From positions 62,001-126,000 of the forward strand of contig NKYR01000113.1 in NCBI GenBank assembly GCA_003184365.1: a DNA stretch of 64,000 nt, written 5' to 3'. Below the pieces are notes generated by a model. It worked only from the letters and a program-made list of their open reading frames with translations. It made no database searches and was not told the origin of the DNA. Position numbers and translations under genes: made by a program. Source of the stretch: Evernia prunastri. Lineage: Eukaryota; Ascomycota; Lecanoromycetes; Lecanorales; Parmeliaceae. Below, piece after piece: positions 12,670 through 24,358 of the stretch (position 1 is the stretch's first letter; every line of letters starts with the position of its first letter).

Positions 12670-14592
12670 ATGTGGAAGATCTCGTTCCCGCAAGATCGGA
12701 CAGAACTCGATGATCCTACCCTGCAGTTCCGCCACGAGAACCTGAATGATTCAGAAATGATCCGACTTATGGAGCTCTTACCGGGAGCATGGGAGGATGA
12801 TCTTCAATGCCACGTCCACACCGTAAACATGAACGCTCTTCCTGCATATGATGCATTGTCGTACAGCTGGGGTGAGGACCTGCAGGATAATCCAAGCCAT
12901 GCAACCGATCTAGCGTTTTCTCTGGTTGAGGCAATTTTTCCAACCGAGAGGTTTCTGCGATGCAATGGGAAGATTCTCCCAGTAAGTACGAATTTGTACA
13001 ATGCTTTGCGCAGACTTCGCGACAAACCATCAGTCAAATACCTCTGGATCGACCGTGTCTGCATCGACCAGTCCAACCCTCTTGAGCGCAATGATCAGGT
13101 TCGTAAAATGGACCGAATCTACAGCGGCGCTCGACTGGTAGTTATATGGCTTGGCGAAGAGGATGATCGCACAGTCCCAGCTTTCAGCATGATAGAGAAA
13201 GTCAGCGAGTTGGCGACAGCATCAGCTGTTCGGAGTCTCCATACCAACACCGACGAGATCTTTAATCCGGATGCATTACAGGCTCTAGGCTTGCCCTCCT
13301 TCCCCTCGATGGAATGGGAGTCCATGCATAGGCTATTCGAGCGCAGATGGTTCCAGAGGTCATGGGTCGTACAGGAGGTTGCCCTCGCAGATGTCGCGAT
13401 CGCGGTGTGCGGCTGCAGGATTCTCAATTGGGACGACATTGGATGCACTGGGCAGTATCTCGTCGCTAGCGGCTTTTTCAGAGCCATGCAAGATGTCTAT
13501 GGCCGTCAAGGTAGACCAACCTTAGCGTCGAGTATACAAAACAACCGTGCCGCAGTCAAGCTCAGTACAGATCGATCACTGACGGTGCTGCTTTGCTCTA
13601 TGCGCCGTTTCAAGGCCACAGATCCACGAGACAAGGTCTTCTCTCTACTGGGCCTCTCCAGGACCAAAAAGCAACAGGATAGCCATGGCAAAGCTGATAC
13701 GGATGCTATTGATCCTGATTACTCTCTTTCGACCGATGTCATCTTTCGTCAAGTCACAGAGAAGCTCATGAAGCAGAAGTTCTCTTTGGCGCTGTTGTCC
13801 ACGGTGGAAGATCTGAGCTTGAGAAAGACTCCGAACCTGCCATCCTGGGTCCCAGACTATGCTGTATGGCAAGAAGTCACAATCCTCGGCATGCCCGATA
13901 ACCCGCACAACTATCACGCCGGAGGGGAGGAAGTGGCTTTGCAGAATAGCAGTGAATTCGAGGGGAGTGATCATGTTCTCTCACTCGCCGGGTACGAAGT
14001 GGACGCTATCAATGAGATCGGCCTGTGTCTGAATTCCGATTTGACTGAGGGCAGCTTATCGAATGTTTTGCTATCTTGGTTGAAGCTAGTAGATAAGTTA
14101 CCAGAAACCTACGTCAATGGAGAATCCAAACCGGAGGCAATCTGGCGCACGTTCATCGGAAATCTCGGAGGCTCAACCCATCCCGCACACAGTATTTATG
14201 CCAAACATTTCCTCGCCTTCCTCCATTACCATCTATCCGATGAAAAGGGTACCTCCAACGTCACGAGCATCACGAATGCGGTCCATAATACGCGCGCCGG
14301 ATCAGATGCCATCAAGGCTGGGAACCGATATCTCTACGGGACATCCTTCATGTACATCGCGGGACTGCGGCGCTTCTTCGTCACGAGGAGTGGTTACATG
14401 GGGCTTGGGCCTAACTCTATGCAGAGGGGCGACAAAGTCTTTGTCTTCCCGGGTGGAGACGTACCTTTCGTCTTGCGGGCTTCGGAAACGGGCAGATATC
14501 GCTTAGTTGGGGAAGCATATGTGCACGGCATGATGAATGGCGAGGCGCTGAACAATACGAGTCGCGTTTTGATGCAGGTGGATATCGAATGA
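12670..14592 (+). CDS. Heterokaryon incompatibility (HET) domain protein
   Basis: A single-exon gene of 640 aa starting at MWKISFPQD. The frame is open upstream to 12610 but has no earlier ATG. The HET domain lies at about residues 55-240. It shows the three classic blocks: Y-D-A-L-S-Y-S-W-G, then LWIDRVCIDQSN with ERNDQVRKMDRIYSGA, and later FERRWFQRSWVVQEVALA. The middle part holds the usual DPRDKVFSLLGL motif and the C-terminus has the G-Y-M-G-L-GP and GD-x-V-x-V-FPGG blocks common in this large Pezizomycotina family. HET proteins trigger cell death after fusion of unlike individuals; whether this copy is active cannot be told. It lies next to the unusual three-gene cluster. Confidence 0.93.
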   Translation: MWKISFPQDRTELDDPTLQFRHENLNDSEMIRLMELLPGAWEDDLQCHVHTVNMNALPAYDALSYSWGEDLQDNPSHATDLAFSLVEAIFPTERFLRCNGKILPVSTNLYNALRRLRDKPSVKYLWIDRVCIDQSNPLERNDQVRKMDRIYSGARLVVIWLGEEDDRTVPAFSMIEKVSELATASAVRSLHTNTDEIFNPDALQALGLPSFPSMEWESMHRLFERRWFQRSWVVQEVALADVAIAVCGCRILNWDDIGCTGQYLVASGFFRAMQDVYGRQGRPTLASSIQNNRAAVKLSTDRSLTVLLCSMRRFKATDPRDKVFSLLGLSRTKKQQDSHGKADTDAIDPDYSLSTDVIFRQVTEKLMKQKFSLALLSTVEDLSLRKTPNLPSWVPDYAVWQEVTILGMPDNPHNYHAGGEEVALQNSSEFEGSDHVLSLAGYEVDAINEIGLCLNSDLTEGSLSNVLLSWLKLVDKLPETYVNGESKPEAIWRTFIGNLGGSTHPAHSIYAKHFLAFLHYHLSDEKGTSNVTSITNAVHNTRAGSDAIKAGNRYLYGTSFMYIAGLRRFFVTRSGYMGLGPNSMQRGDKVFVFPGGDVPFVLRASETGRYRLVGEAYVHGMMNGEALNNTSRVLMQVDIE

Positions 14593-15379
14593 GATGAAAA
14601 GAAATGAAACGCGCAGCATTTGCGGCTTCGACTCAATGAAATCGGGACTAATGAAGGTGGAAGAAACAGACTTGAGAGGAGCTCCATTAGGTATTTACTA
14701 CTGTGTATTTGATGCGATTCGACTGCAAAGACTGAGCAGACCAATGGATTCAAACATCAGCCCCGAGGGACAGTGTGCGGAAAGCAGGTCGTTGACAATT
14801 GGAGCTTGCCTCTGCTCCGTTTACCGTCTTCATCAGTCTTCGCGCCCCATCATTCCTTACCGCCTGTCTTCATTCTGGGCTCCAAGGCAAGTACTTCAGA
14901 CGGGCCGTAGTACTCGTGCAGCAGCTAGGTCCCGCATTTACGAGCTAGGTATCGAGGATCCGGGATATCTGGCTCGTCCTTTGCCGCACCCGCCCGAATG
15001 GGAAACTGTTCGAGAGACTAGTCCGGCGAGGAGTGAGGAGTAAGCAATCTGGCGGAAACAAGCTCATAAACGGACAGTGAAAGCATATTTCGAAAGTTCC
15101 TGGACGCTGAGCATATGAAAGCACAAAGTCTGAAGTCTTGAGTAAACAACCTTCAAGCGCTGCGCTAATCATCTACGACGGGAGCTTGCTTCTGACGCGA
15201 CACCCAGAGCGAATCCAGACTGCTGTAATAGTAGCAGGGCCACTCGCGATCATTCCGCTCTCACCATCGCAATTGGGCCTGCTACCATTAGATCCGCCTA
15301 TGCGTGACCCTCCATCGGACCATGGTACTCTCTACCACTCTCCCCGTATTTCCTTCTCAACAACCAACAATAACAAACG
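14593..15379. other. Intergenic, no well-supported gene
   Basis: A plus-strand frame ends at 15043 with a plausible-looking tail (ARSRIYELGIEDPGYLARPL). It has no clear start, no recognised family and no splice context that I could complete, so it is not called. The remainder looks like promoter and spacer DNA. Confidence 0.35.
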
Positions 15380-15960
15380 ATGCTACATACCCCACAAACC
15401 CTCCCACTCATCGCGCTAATAGCCACCGCCCTCACACTCCCCCTCCCCCTCTCCCCCTCCTCTCCAACCCATCTCATCCCCACCCTCCACCTCCCCCTAC
15501 CCCCACCACCACCACCACCACCACCACCCCACAACAACAACACAACCCCCTCCCCCCTCCACGCCTACATCTGGCCCCCCACCCCCTTCGAGCGCCATCT
15601 CGCCCAGCACACCTCCCTCCTAATCCTGCACCTCGCGCCCTCCACCCTCGCGCCCCAGAGCAGCATCCTAGCCGAAATCCGCCTGCTGAGCGCGCGCGCG
15701 CGCACCGCGGGGCCGGGCCTGGCGCTGATCCAGCGCTGGCACGACGTGAGCGGGCCCGTGGAGTTCTGGTTCCGCGCGGCGGCGGACGAGCTGTTCGCGG
15801 GGTCGGACGTCGCGGCGCTGCTGGATGCGGTTGCGGAGATGACGGATGTGTACGGTGCGGCGGGGGTGAGGGGGGTGCTGGTGAAGGGAGAGGGGGAGGG
15901 GAGGGGGAGACGGCGCGGTTTGAGGTGGCGCTTAGGGTGGGGGGTGGGGTGGTGGAGTGA
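15380..15960 (+). CDS. Hypothetical secreted or membrane-anchored protein, probably frameshifted near its end
   Basis: The protein begins with a hydrophobic leader (MLHTPQTLPLIALIATALTL) that looks like a signal peptide. A proline run encoded by a CCA microsatellite follows, then a globular part (HAYIWPPTPFERHLAQH, IQRWHDVSGPVEFWFRAA). The initial frame runs on to 16240 through a G-rich stretch with implausible Trp/Arg/Gly-rich composition. In the +1 frame the same DNA reads ETARFEVALRVGGGVVE and stops at 15960, which looks like the natural C-terminus and keeps the GC-rich third-position pattern. A one-base indel near 15880-15910 is therefore suspected. The family is not recognised. Confidence 0.5.
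15502..15529 (+). repeat. (CCA)n microsatellite inside a coding region
   Basis: About nine CCA/CAC units encode a polyproline run in the hypothetical secreted protein. Such tracts are length-variable. Confidence 0.85.
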
Positions 15961-16580
15961 GGTTTTGGGGTGGGCGTGGGCTGGGCTGAGGGTGGGATGC
16001 TATCTGTTTTGTTGCATGGCTATTCTGAGAGAGCGGTGTAAGATTTGGAGGGGACTGGTTGGCGTGGAGTGGGGAGATTCCTTTTGGCATACGGACGATT
16101 GCAGAAATAAATACACGACGAGAATTCTACACCTTTCCCACCGCTGGACCGAAAAGCGTCAAGCAGTTTTTCTAACATCACTAGAAGGATTCAGAAGCGA
16201 CTCGCACGCTCCGCAATTCTCAGTGTACTTTACCGGGTGAAATTACGCCCATTACGAGTATCGCACATGTCATGAGCCATGCCAACGAGCTACCTACTTC
16301 TACCCATCACACAATTTACCGCGAAGTGACTAGCAGCGATGAGGAAATCAGATCTGCATGACTACTGGTTTCAAAAACACGCGCACCGGCCTCGTAAGAC
16401 CCAAGAACCCGTTTTCGACGCTCCCGATCTTGCGGACTGTCATTTGTACTCTCGGTACTCTACTTCGCCTGTATCGCGAGAAGAAGCAGTAAAAACGTTG
16501 CACCCTTTGCTCAAAACGCATTTCAACTATAAAGTGCCGAGTTCACTCCCTGACAAAACCCACCGTCAAATCACCCCCCA
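15961..16580. other. Intergenic between convergent genes
   Basis: This holds the 3' flanks of the plus-strand hypothetical gene and the minus-strand MBL-DUF6603 gene. A plus-strand frame at 16339-16938 overlaps the 3' end of the latter on the opposite strand and is judged a shadow of its GC-rich last exon. Confidence 0.4.
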
Positions 16581-19500
16581 CTACCCCCCCACCCCCCCAA
16601 CGCTCCCCCTCGGCAACGGCGCCTCCGCCCTTCCCTCCATCTCCCCCACCCACCTCGCCGCCTTCCCCACCGCCTCCTCCCCCATCGCCAGCATCCTCCC
16701 CCCCTTCGAACTCCCCCTCCCGACCCCCATCGCCCCCATCCACGACGCCAGCACGTCCGCCGTGTTCAGCTCCGGCGCCAGCAACGGCGCGAGCACTTTC
16801 TGCGGCGGGAGCGGCGGCGTCGTTGAGAGGGCGGGCTGCCAGCGCTGGCGGGACTGTTCGAAGGCGGCCGGGTCAATGGGAGGGCCGGGGGGCAGGGAAG
16901 CGGGGCCGGGGAGGGACGGGTGGGCGGCGACGGGGTAGGCGGAGCCGAGGGGGATGGAGAATTGGATGGTGTCGGGGGAGGATGTAGGTTCGGGGGCGAG
17001 GAGGTCGAGGCCCATTAGTTGTTCTTTGGTGGCGTTGGTGGTGCTGAGGAGGGTGGGGGTGGGGGAGCCGGTGCTGGGGTCGGTGAAGATGTTGTCTGGT
17101 TGTGGTGGTTGGGTTAGTGTTTGTTCGTTTTCTTTTGTGTTCTTATCGTTGATGATGATAGTGAGGGGTAGTATGTAGGAGTGAGATGGATGGAGGGGTT
17201 ACATACATGGATCCCAGATGGCAGTGGGCATCTGTTTTAACAGTAGCCCAATTTTGAATTTAGCGGTAGGAGGGGAGACGTCTTTCCCGCTGCTGTCTGT
17301 TTGCGTTACCTTTACCGTTAGTGTCGATTTGACCGAAGTGCTGAATTCCGTGGTCCCCATAGGCTTCATGTATGTTCTCGGTCCCCCGTATGTTTGCGCT
17401 GCAGGATCACCGCAGAGCATGGTGTAGTCAGTCAACGGGAAAAGGCTGGCGAACCTGCATGAGAATGTGGCGGGGTCGACGAGCGTAGTCTCCATGGCGT
17501 TACTTTTTACATTTGCTAGCTGGTTTTTGGTGTCTGGTATCACGCCCGACGTTAGGGTAATGCAGTGCATATGCTGTCCCGTGGTCTGATCATCAGGCAA
17601 TACTTCCCCCTCTTTGTCTTGCCGCAGAAGACCGCAGAATTTTTCCCAACTGAGTGGAGGTGGCCGCGGGGGCGGAGATCCAAAATGCACCTCGAAGGAA
17701 AAGATGCACCAATCTATTGTAGCGACCCCGGAAAGGGGAGGACCTTGGAATTTTATAGATGCTCCGAAATGAATGTCCCAGCTTTTGGTCACCCAGAAGA
17801 TCTCCCTGGTATATTTGATGGCAATGTTGATACCTGCCTCGGCGATGAAGGAGAAGGGTCGGTAGTTGATGAGAAAGTCGGCGTAGGCGTTGAAGTAGGC
17901 GGATACATGCCCAGATTGGTGGCTTATGCTAAGACTGCCACCGCCCATGGCTACCTTCGGGGTGATTGCGAAGTAGGCTTCGCCTAGAATCGAGATGGTT
18001 GAGTCGTATTGCCAGGATATGGAGAGACGATCCGGTCTAGGATACCAGGTTGGCGGAGTGTATGCTGAATGGTAGCCACCTGCACATTCAAATTTAGTGT
18101 TCTCGCGCTCACAATAAACCCTGCTCATTGCTCTGATTCGAGGAGTCAAGCTGGACAAAACACATAGTCACGTACCGACAGTGAAAACCCAGTCCCCGTC
18201 ATGCCCTGACCCTTCAAACCAGTAGCAGAGCGCAAATCCACCACGCAGATGGCAGTTCCGATCAAGAATGAAAGACTTTGGGGTTAGCTGGCCTTCGCAA
18301 TGGAAGGTCCCCTTGTTCGGATCCACCATAGCAAGAAGCCCAAGGTCGACCCTCGCAAATAACTCCTCGTCAGGAACACCGGCAGCTGGCACATCAGCAA
18401 TACAGTCCGCGTAGACCCCGAAGATAACGTCATCGCTCAAATCTAGAACAACTACTGCCTTCATGACCAGTATCTGAAACGCTATAACAGTGAGACCCCC
18501 AGCGATCCAGGCTGGTCCTTCCTGTGGCGTAAACCAAGGCTAAAAATGATCTCACAGTCAGCTTTCCGGAATTCAAAGGGATTTTCAAACTTGGATTAGC
18601 GTCTGCATATAGGAATCTTCAAGTAATGTTTCCAGGCCCAAGGACTAGGCCCAAAAAGGAATTTGGGTTCTAGAAATACGTACTGGTTTAGCATTAATGA
18701 AATTACTTAGTACTGAGAGTGGATCGGCGTTAGGTAGACCAGCCGCAAGGAATGGAAAGCTCGTCACATTATCGATCGTGGGCAAGGTGACCAGAGAATT
18801 GTACCCAACACCTCCAGTAAGACCTGACAAGGATGCGAATTCGAGCTCAGCGATTGGCCCATCCAGTTCAGCAAACACAAAAATGGTCTTGAAAACCCCC
18901 TGGCCACTTGGTTTCGGCACTTCACCATAGTAACCGCCGGCCATGAAGGTGTACGGCTCAACCTCGATGGTGACGCCGCCTGCGAATCCATTGGGCACTT
19001 TGAGGAGCAACCCTGCAAGAACGATGGGCGGTTTGTTCATCTCGAGCCCGACACCCTCAAAGGATACCTGAATATTGCTGATATCGATGTGTTTCAAGTC
19101 TTTGAGTGGTAGTTGAATGCTAAAACCTTTCACTGTACCTTCTATCGGACCAAGCTTGATCGTTGCATCAAGAGTGATGGTAAGGGAACCGCTGGCAAAC
19201 TTGAGACCTATGGCACTGATTATCAAGGGCCCTAAGGTCTTGCTCCATTTCCCTGTCGCGGAGCCGTAACCCCCGGCGGAGGTTGTGCCGCTACTGCCAG
19301 GCTCGAAGACGGTTGGAGCGCTCATTCTTTGAGGTCTAGCAGAGACGATTATGCTTTGGGGTGTACTTCCGGTCATGTACAGTGGGTGATATTGTTGCTG
19401 CGGAGTGGGTTTCGCAGAGAAGTTATAGTCTAGGATCGGAGTTGGCTCGTTGTTCTCCTCGGCAATAATGATGAAATGGCAACCGGCTAAAATTACTTTG

Positions 19501-22500
19501 TTGTTCTTGGGATTGGCGGTGTCAATAATGCTTGCGTCGCTTGTTGTCGAAGCCGGGTCTTTGAATATCAATTGATCCTTGTGGTCATGGTACACGTGAG
19601 TGTTCAAAACTTCGACTTCCTCCATGGTAAAATCTTCACTTGCCCACAAGAAATCCATCTGGTCGAAAGGCTGAGGTAGGGTGTTAAGTAACGGGACTTT
19701 TTTGATACCCGGAATAGCATCCATAGTTATCTTGAACAAACGCTTCGTCAATGTGCTAGAGTCCGCTTTCACTGCCCTTGTGACTTGAACGAAACTGAAC
19801 TCAAAGTCGGTAACCTTCGCTACAAGACTAAGTATCATCAAGCCATCCGTGTCGGTCTTGATCTTGAAGCAATCTAGGCGAATGGATGTCTGTCCAAGAA
19901 CAGCGAAGCTGATATCACTGATGAAGTCCGGTATTTCTGCGGCTAGGTCCGAGGAGATGCCCCCAAGGAAAGCGCCAAGGTTCGTGGCATAGGTTGAGAA
20001 ATCTTCCGAAAGTTGAGCGGAGAAGTCCCAACCCGAGTCGTTGCTGGAATTACTAGGCCGGAGTCAGCTACCACTCAAATGATACCGGATGTTAGATCGA
20101 AAGTGGGACAGCTTACCTTCCACATTTGAAATCGAGATCCAGTTGAACTTCGCCAAGCAGTATGGTGCCTTCGGCGGTGAAGCTCATGTTACTACTGTCA
20201 TGGGAAAAAAGTATGTCGACTTTCGGCAGCCGAATGTCTTGCATCAAATTCATCAAAGCGTCAGTGTCCGATTCCGGGAAAAGACTGAATAAACAGCCTA
20301 TTTTTATATCCATTACACTACCCGCAATAGTCCAAGCTCTATTTAGGGAATCATAGCTCACGAGTATATCAAGAATGGCAACATAGGTCAGGTACGCATC
20401 TTGTCTTGGACTCAGCAGAATCTCCGCAGAGAAGTCGAAGGAGAGCGCGCTAAGTTTGTTCGTGTACGACGCACGGAGGAAGACCTTCTCCAATGTGAGC
20501 CAGTGTTTCTTTGCTGCTGCTACAGCCAACGAGCTGTCTTTGACCATTTTGCCACTGAACGTAACGCTGGTCGTCTTCGTTGAGGCCGTGAAACTGAGAC
20601 TAAGGTTCAAAGCGTTGATTGTTGTTGGCAGTATCGCAGGTAGCGAAGACTTTTGACTTGCATCTATGCCGTCCAAGGAAAAAAGGGAGATGTCATATTG
20701 TGGTTGGAGTACGTTTGGAGTCAACAATGGTATCACAGAGGCGTCAGGATTCAGCCTGGAGATAACGAGTGCCGTTGCCGATACACGAGGCCACAAGCCT
20801 CCACTGAAGTTGATCGAGGGTGAATTGCCATTCTTTATGTATGAGAATTTGATCAGCACGGGTACTCTGGTGGTAGGGTTGGCGTCGGGATCTTTGACCC
20901 CCCATTTCAGAGCCAATTCAAAGGCTATGTCGAACGAAGAGAAGTGCCAGCTGTCTTCATGATGAGTAGCTGTGATTGAGATGTCGCGCAAATAGAGCGT
21001 TGAGCCCATTGCGGAAATGATGCTATCGAAATTGGAGTAGTCTGTCGCGGCATCAATGCCAAGCTCTTTCTGCATCCAGCAGAACAATTGGGTCAAAGGA
21101 TTTGACTTTGGGTCGTTCCAGCGCAAAGTTATGCGGCCAAGGTTGGTTCCGAATACTATGTACGTATCAAAGACCAGGGACGTATTTTTTAGTTGTGTTT
21201 GGGCATTGATGCAGATCGATGAAGTAGTCATCTGTTTGGAGTAAGCGACTGAGACAGGATATGTGGGAGATCAACCAACCATGTGACTCTCAGCTCCCGG
21301 ATGGGCTGTATCCTTGCTTGCTACCGTCTGACGGTACGCTTGTTTGATGGCTAGCAGTTTGCATTTCGAAAATGATAGGCCCGGCAGAGGCAAAGAGAAC
21401 CATACGGTGGTAGTGTCGCCTTGGAAATTCATTCGCCATGTGGTGTTACTATTGAGAGACGGGAATATCCAGTTTCCAGAAACCGTGTCGTCTCCAGAGT
21501 AAGATTGCAGTACAGAATTTGAATCGAGGAACACTGGAACATCTATTTCCAATAGTGCGAACAAATTCGAAAGGATCATTGTCACAGTACTCGAGCTTGC
21601 GTCATTTATCAGGCCAAATACCAGTCCAGTACTCTTTCGCAGGAAACCTTGAGGGCTAATAATCTGGGCTTCATCTTTCACGTAAGCATCTCCGATGCTA
21701 AAAGCTTGTTGGATATTTGAGGCGACTGAAGAGTATATGATCGGTGAACTACCAGTCTGCGATGGTAAATTGAGGTGCAGCTGGACCTCTTGGATGTACG
21801 GTGCCGACAGTCCCCCTTTAACAAGTAGATCTAGGTCGGTTGCTGGCGAGACAAAGAATGACGACAACCACAGGAGTAATCCGTCCTCGGCTTCAAGCTT
21901 GCTCTCCCAAGCCTGGTCCGTACTGTTCTGTCCAGATGCAAGTGAGAGATGTGCATCTTGAAGAGCGGCTACAAAATAGTCAGCGTCCGATCCAGGGTCC
22001 AGATTCAAGATATCGGCTCCTGTGGGACCATCTGAGGGAGATATTCTGATGAATTTCGTGTTCGCGGAGGCGCTGGCAGACGCTGCAAACAGCGTGGACA
22101 CGTGACTGTTATCGGTACTATTGGTCTCGATCGTGTAATCTGGTGGCGGCGTATAGTTAATATCGCCATCCAACTCACGCATTTGAATCGCCAGTTCTTC
22201 ATCCGTGGTCATGGAAAAGTAAAAGTCCTCGTTGATCGGGGGCCTTTCTTCTCTGGTTCTTTTTCGCGCACCGACCATTGCGGGATGGACGATGAAGTTC
22301 ATTGCTGTGGTACCGCCTTTCTTTTTTTTTGCTGTCTTAGGTTTCCACGCAGTCTTGTAATCAACGCCGCCTTCGTTATAAGTGAACCTCGCGTCTTTGC
22401 TGTCGTCATACGCAAAGCTCACGCCGACGTACTCTATGATTTTCAAATTGGTTGGGAGCTGCTTGTCGTGATCAAACGCTCGACTAGGGTACTGCTGGTA

Positions 22501-24358
22501 CAGAACATCGCTCCATTTGAGCCACATTGCAGTCAAGGCAGGTGCTATCATCTGCGCTTTCGCCATATCAACTTTCTTTATCTCGTTGTCGACTTTCTTC
22601 TTTAGGCTAGCGCTTTTTTTGTTGTTGTACGCTGTCTGAGCTGCTTGGAGTGCCGTCGTATCAACCGAGCTCATCAACGGAGTCCACTGACTCACAGGAT
22701 CTGTCCCAGTTGCGTAGACTGACGCCCAAAGAGATTGTAGCAGCTTAACAAAGTCTACGTATTTTTGATCCATTTTCAGAGGGTTTGGCGTCAGACTGAG
22801 ACTGTCGGGGTCTGTCAGACGATTGTTAAAGTACCGCAACTTCTTGGGCGGTCCCTCCTCCTCAACAAAGCCCAGATGGTATGGATAACAAACGGCATCT
22901 ACTCGACGTCAGATTAAAGCTTGTGCGCTCTGACCTATCTGAAGTGCCAGAAGAGGGTGTCAAAAGTAATATCACTCACGTATACGCTTCCCAGGTCCTT
23001 TACGCCTGGAAAACCAGGCATCCATGTACATTAGTACCTCTGGGACTGTCGTTGTCCAAAGAGCTCAGTTTACTTTCGGTTCCTTGATTTGGAAGAGTTC
23101 AAAAGGATTCCTACCTGGATGACCATGTTCCGTGCCAGCGGAGACTAGGTAATGGTCTGGGGATGCTAGGTCTACAAACTCGGTGGACTACGAGATGTCT
23201 TGACATTAGCTCCACGGCGTTGGTTGTAGGAGTCAAGAGAAATAATCAAAGCGAAGTGTATAGGAACGTACCGTACCGGCAGCGCTCCCATGATGACCGG
23301 CTTTTATCACCTTTATTGTTTCGGCTTCCAACCAAGTCGTAAGTGCTTCCTCAACCTCAAATTCGGCATCGCCGGCAGTGAACAACGAGATGCGTAATGA
23401 CTCGGCATCCGAAGCTGCACGCCAGATAAGTAAAGCCACGATCGAACCAGGATTGGATCCTTTCGCGGATTTGTCATTTATTACCCCAACGCCTCCTGGA
23501 GGTAGCCCCTGAATAGACGATGCCGTGTGACCACCCAGAAGGACCTTCTCTACTCCCACAATATAAAGGCCGGGCGCTCCTTTCCAGTCGTCCTTTTTCG
23601 CCGAGGTCCAAGGGTCATTGTTCTCTACCAAGTCGCCAGGACTTGACACCTCGTCGCTAGTGACAGCGATTGGTTTGCCGGTGAAAAGATTCATTCCCAG
23701 AAGCAGTGCTGGAGTGGCGTATGCTACCATGACGCTTGCTTTCTTTGCTTTGGGAGTTGTATTGAAATTCACATTGATGTTGAAGGGGGCGGAGATGTCA
23801 GCGCCTGGAGGCTTCACTATTTCGGCATACCCTTTCAAACCTACCGTAGCACCCGGCCAATGCTGTGAGCATAGCCGAGTTAGTGGCTCGCCGGTTGTTT
23901 TGTACTTGAAGTGGATGAACTTGTCTCCGTCCCACAGCGACGCTTTTGAGAGCCAATGCCAAAACCCACTGAGTTTAGTCAGTCGGTGGGGTAGATGGTA
24001 TGCTGGAGGCTGTATTCATACTTTACATGATCCTGTTGTAGCGTCAGTGTTCTGCGATGGTCAAGCAGATACGTGGGGCACTAACAGTGTCCCAGTGACT
24101 CAAAGATACAACATCGAATTGAAGAGGGTCTGCGAGGCCGTAATCGGCTTTGATCTTGTCGCAAATAGTGACGAGAAGGCTAGCTGTGTTCTGGCCATTG
24201 CCAGTATCGATGAGGACAGCGCTCTTGATGGTACCTATCGGCTTAGGAGTTTTGGCCTTGGAGTCTTTGAGCACCAAGAGTGCAATCGCACAGTCGCCTT
24301 TACAGTCGAGTGAGGCATTCAGTTGGAGATAATCGACCTCGTAAAACGTTGTGGCCAT
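16581..24358 (-). CDS. Giant fusion protein: ComEC-like metallo-beta-lactamase fold plus DUF6603-type region
   Basis: I assembled eleven exons, all GT-AG and in phase: 24358-24086, 24032-24022, 23968-23272, 23187-23115, 23045-22980, 22901-21280, 21231-20117, 20052-18684, 18539-18176, 18079-17207 and 17095-16581, giving 2,325 aa. Residues 1 to about 375 form a metallo-beta-lactamase fold of the ComEC type: VLIDTGNG, the metal motif SHWDTDH (about His88-His93), FTAGDAE (about residue 292) and GHHGS (about 319-323). It ends with a SAGTEHGHP block. An 11-nt micro-exon supplies the Asp-His of the metal site. The remaining 1,900 residues are beta-rich. They contain the GGVGYNS and FPFLAAG signature (about 1,700) that I associate with DUF6603. 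There is no signal peptide or membrane helix. An alternative start at 24418 adds 20 residues. Function unknown. Confidence 0.8.

Noticed and set aside
14594..15043. Plus-strand 149-codon frame downstream of the HET gene
   Set aside because: Its end looks protein-like, but the beginning is immediately at the HET stop with no clear start, and no family was recognised.
16339..16938. Plus-strand frame of 199 codons
   Set aside because: Mostly antisense to the GC-rich last exon of the MBL-DUF6603 gene; composition is Pro/Ser/Gly-rich as expected for a shadow.
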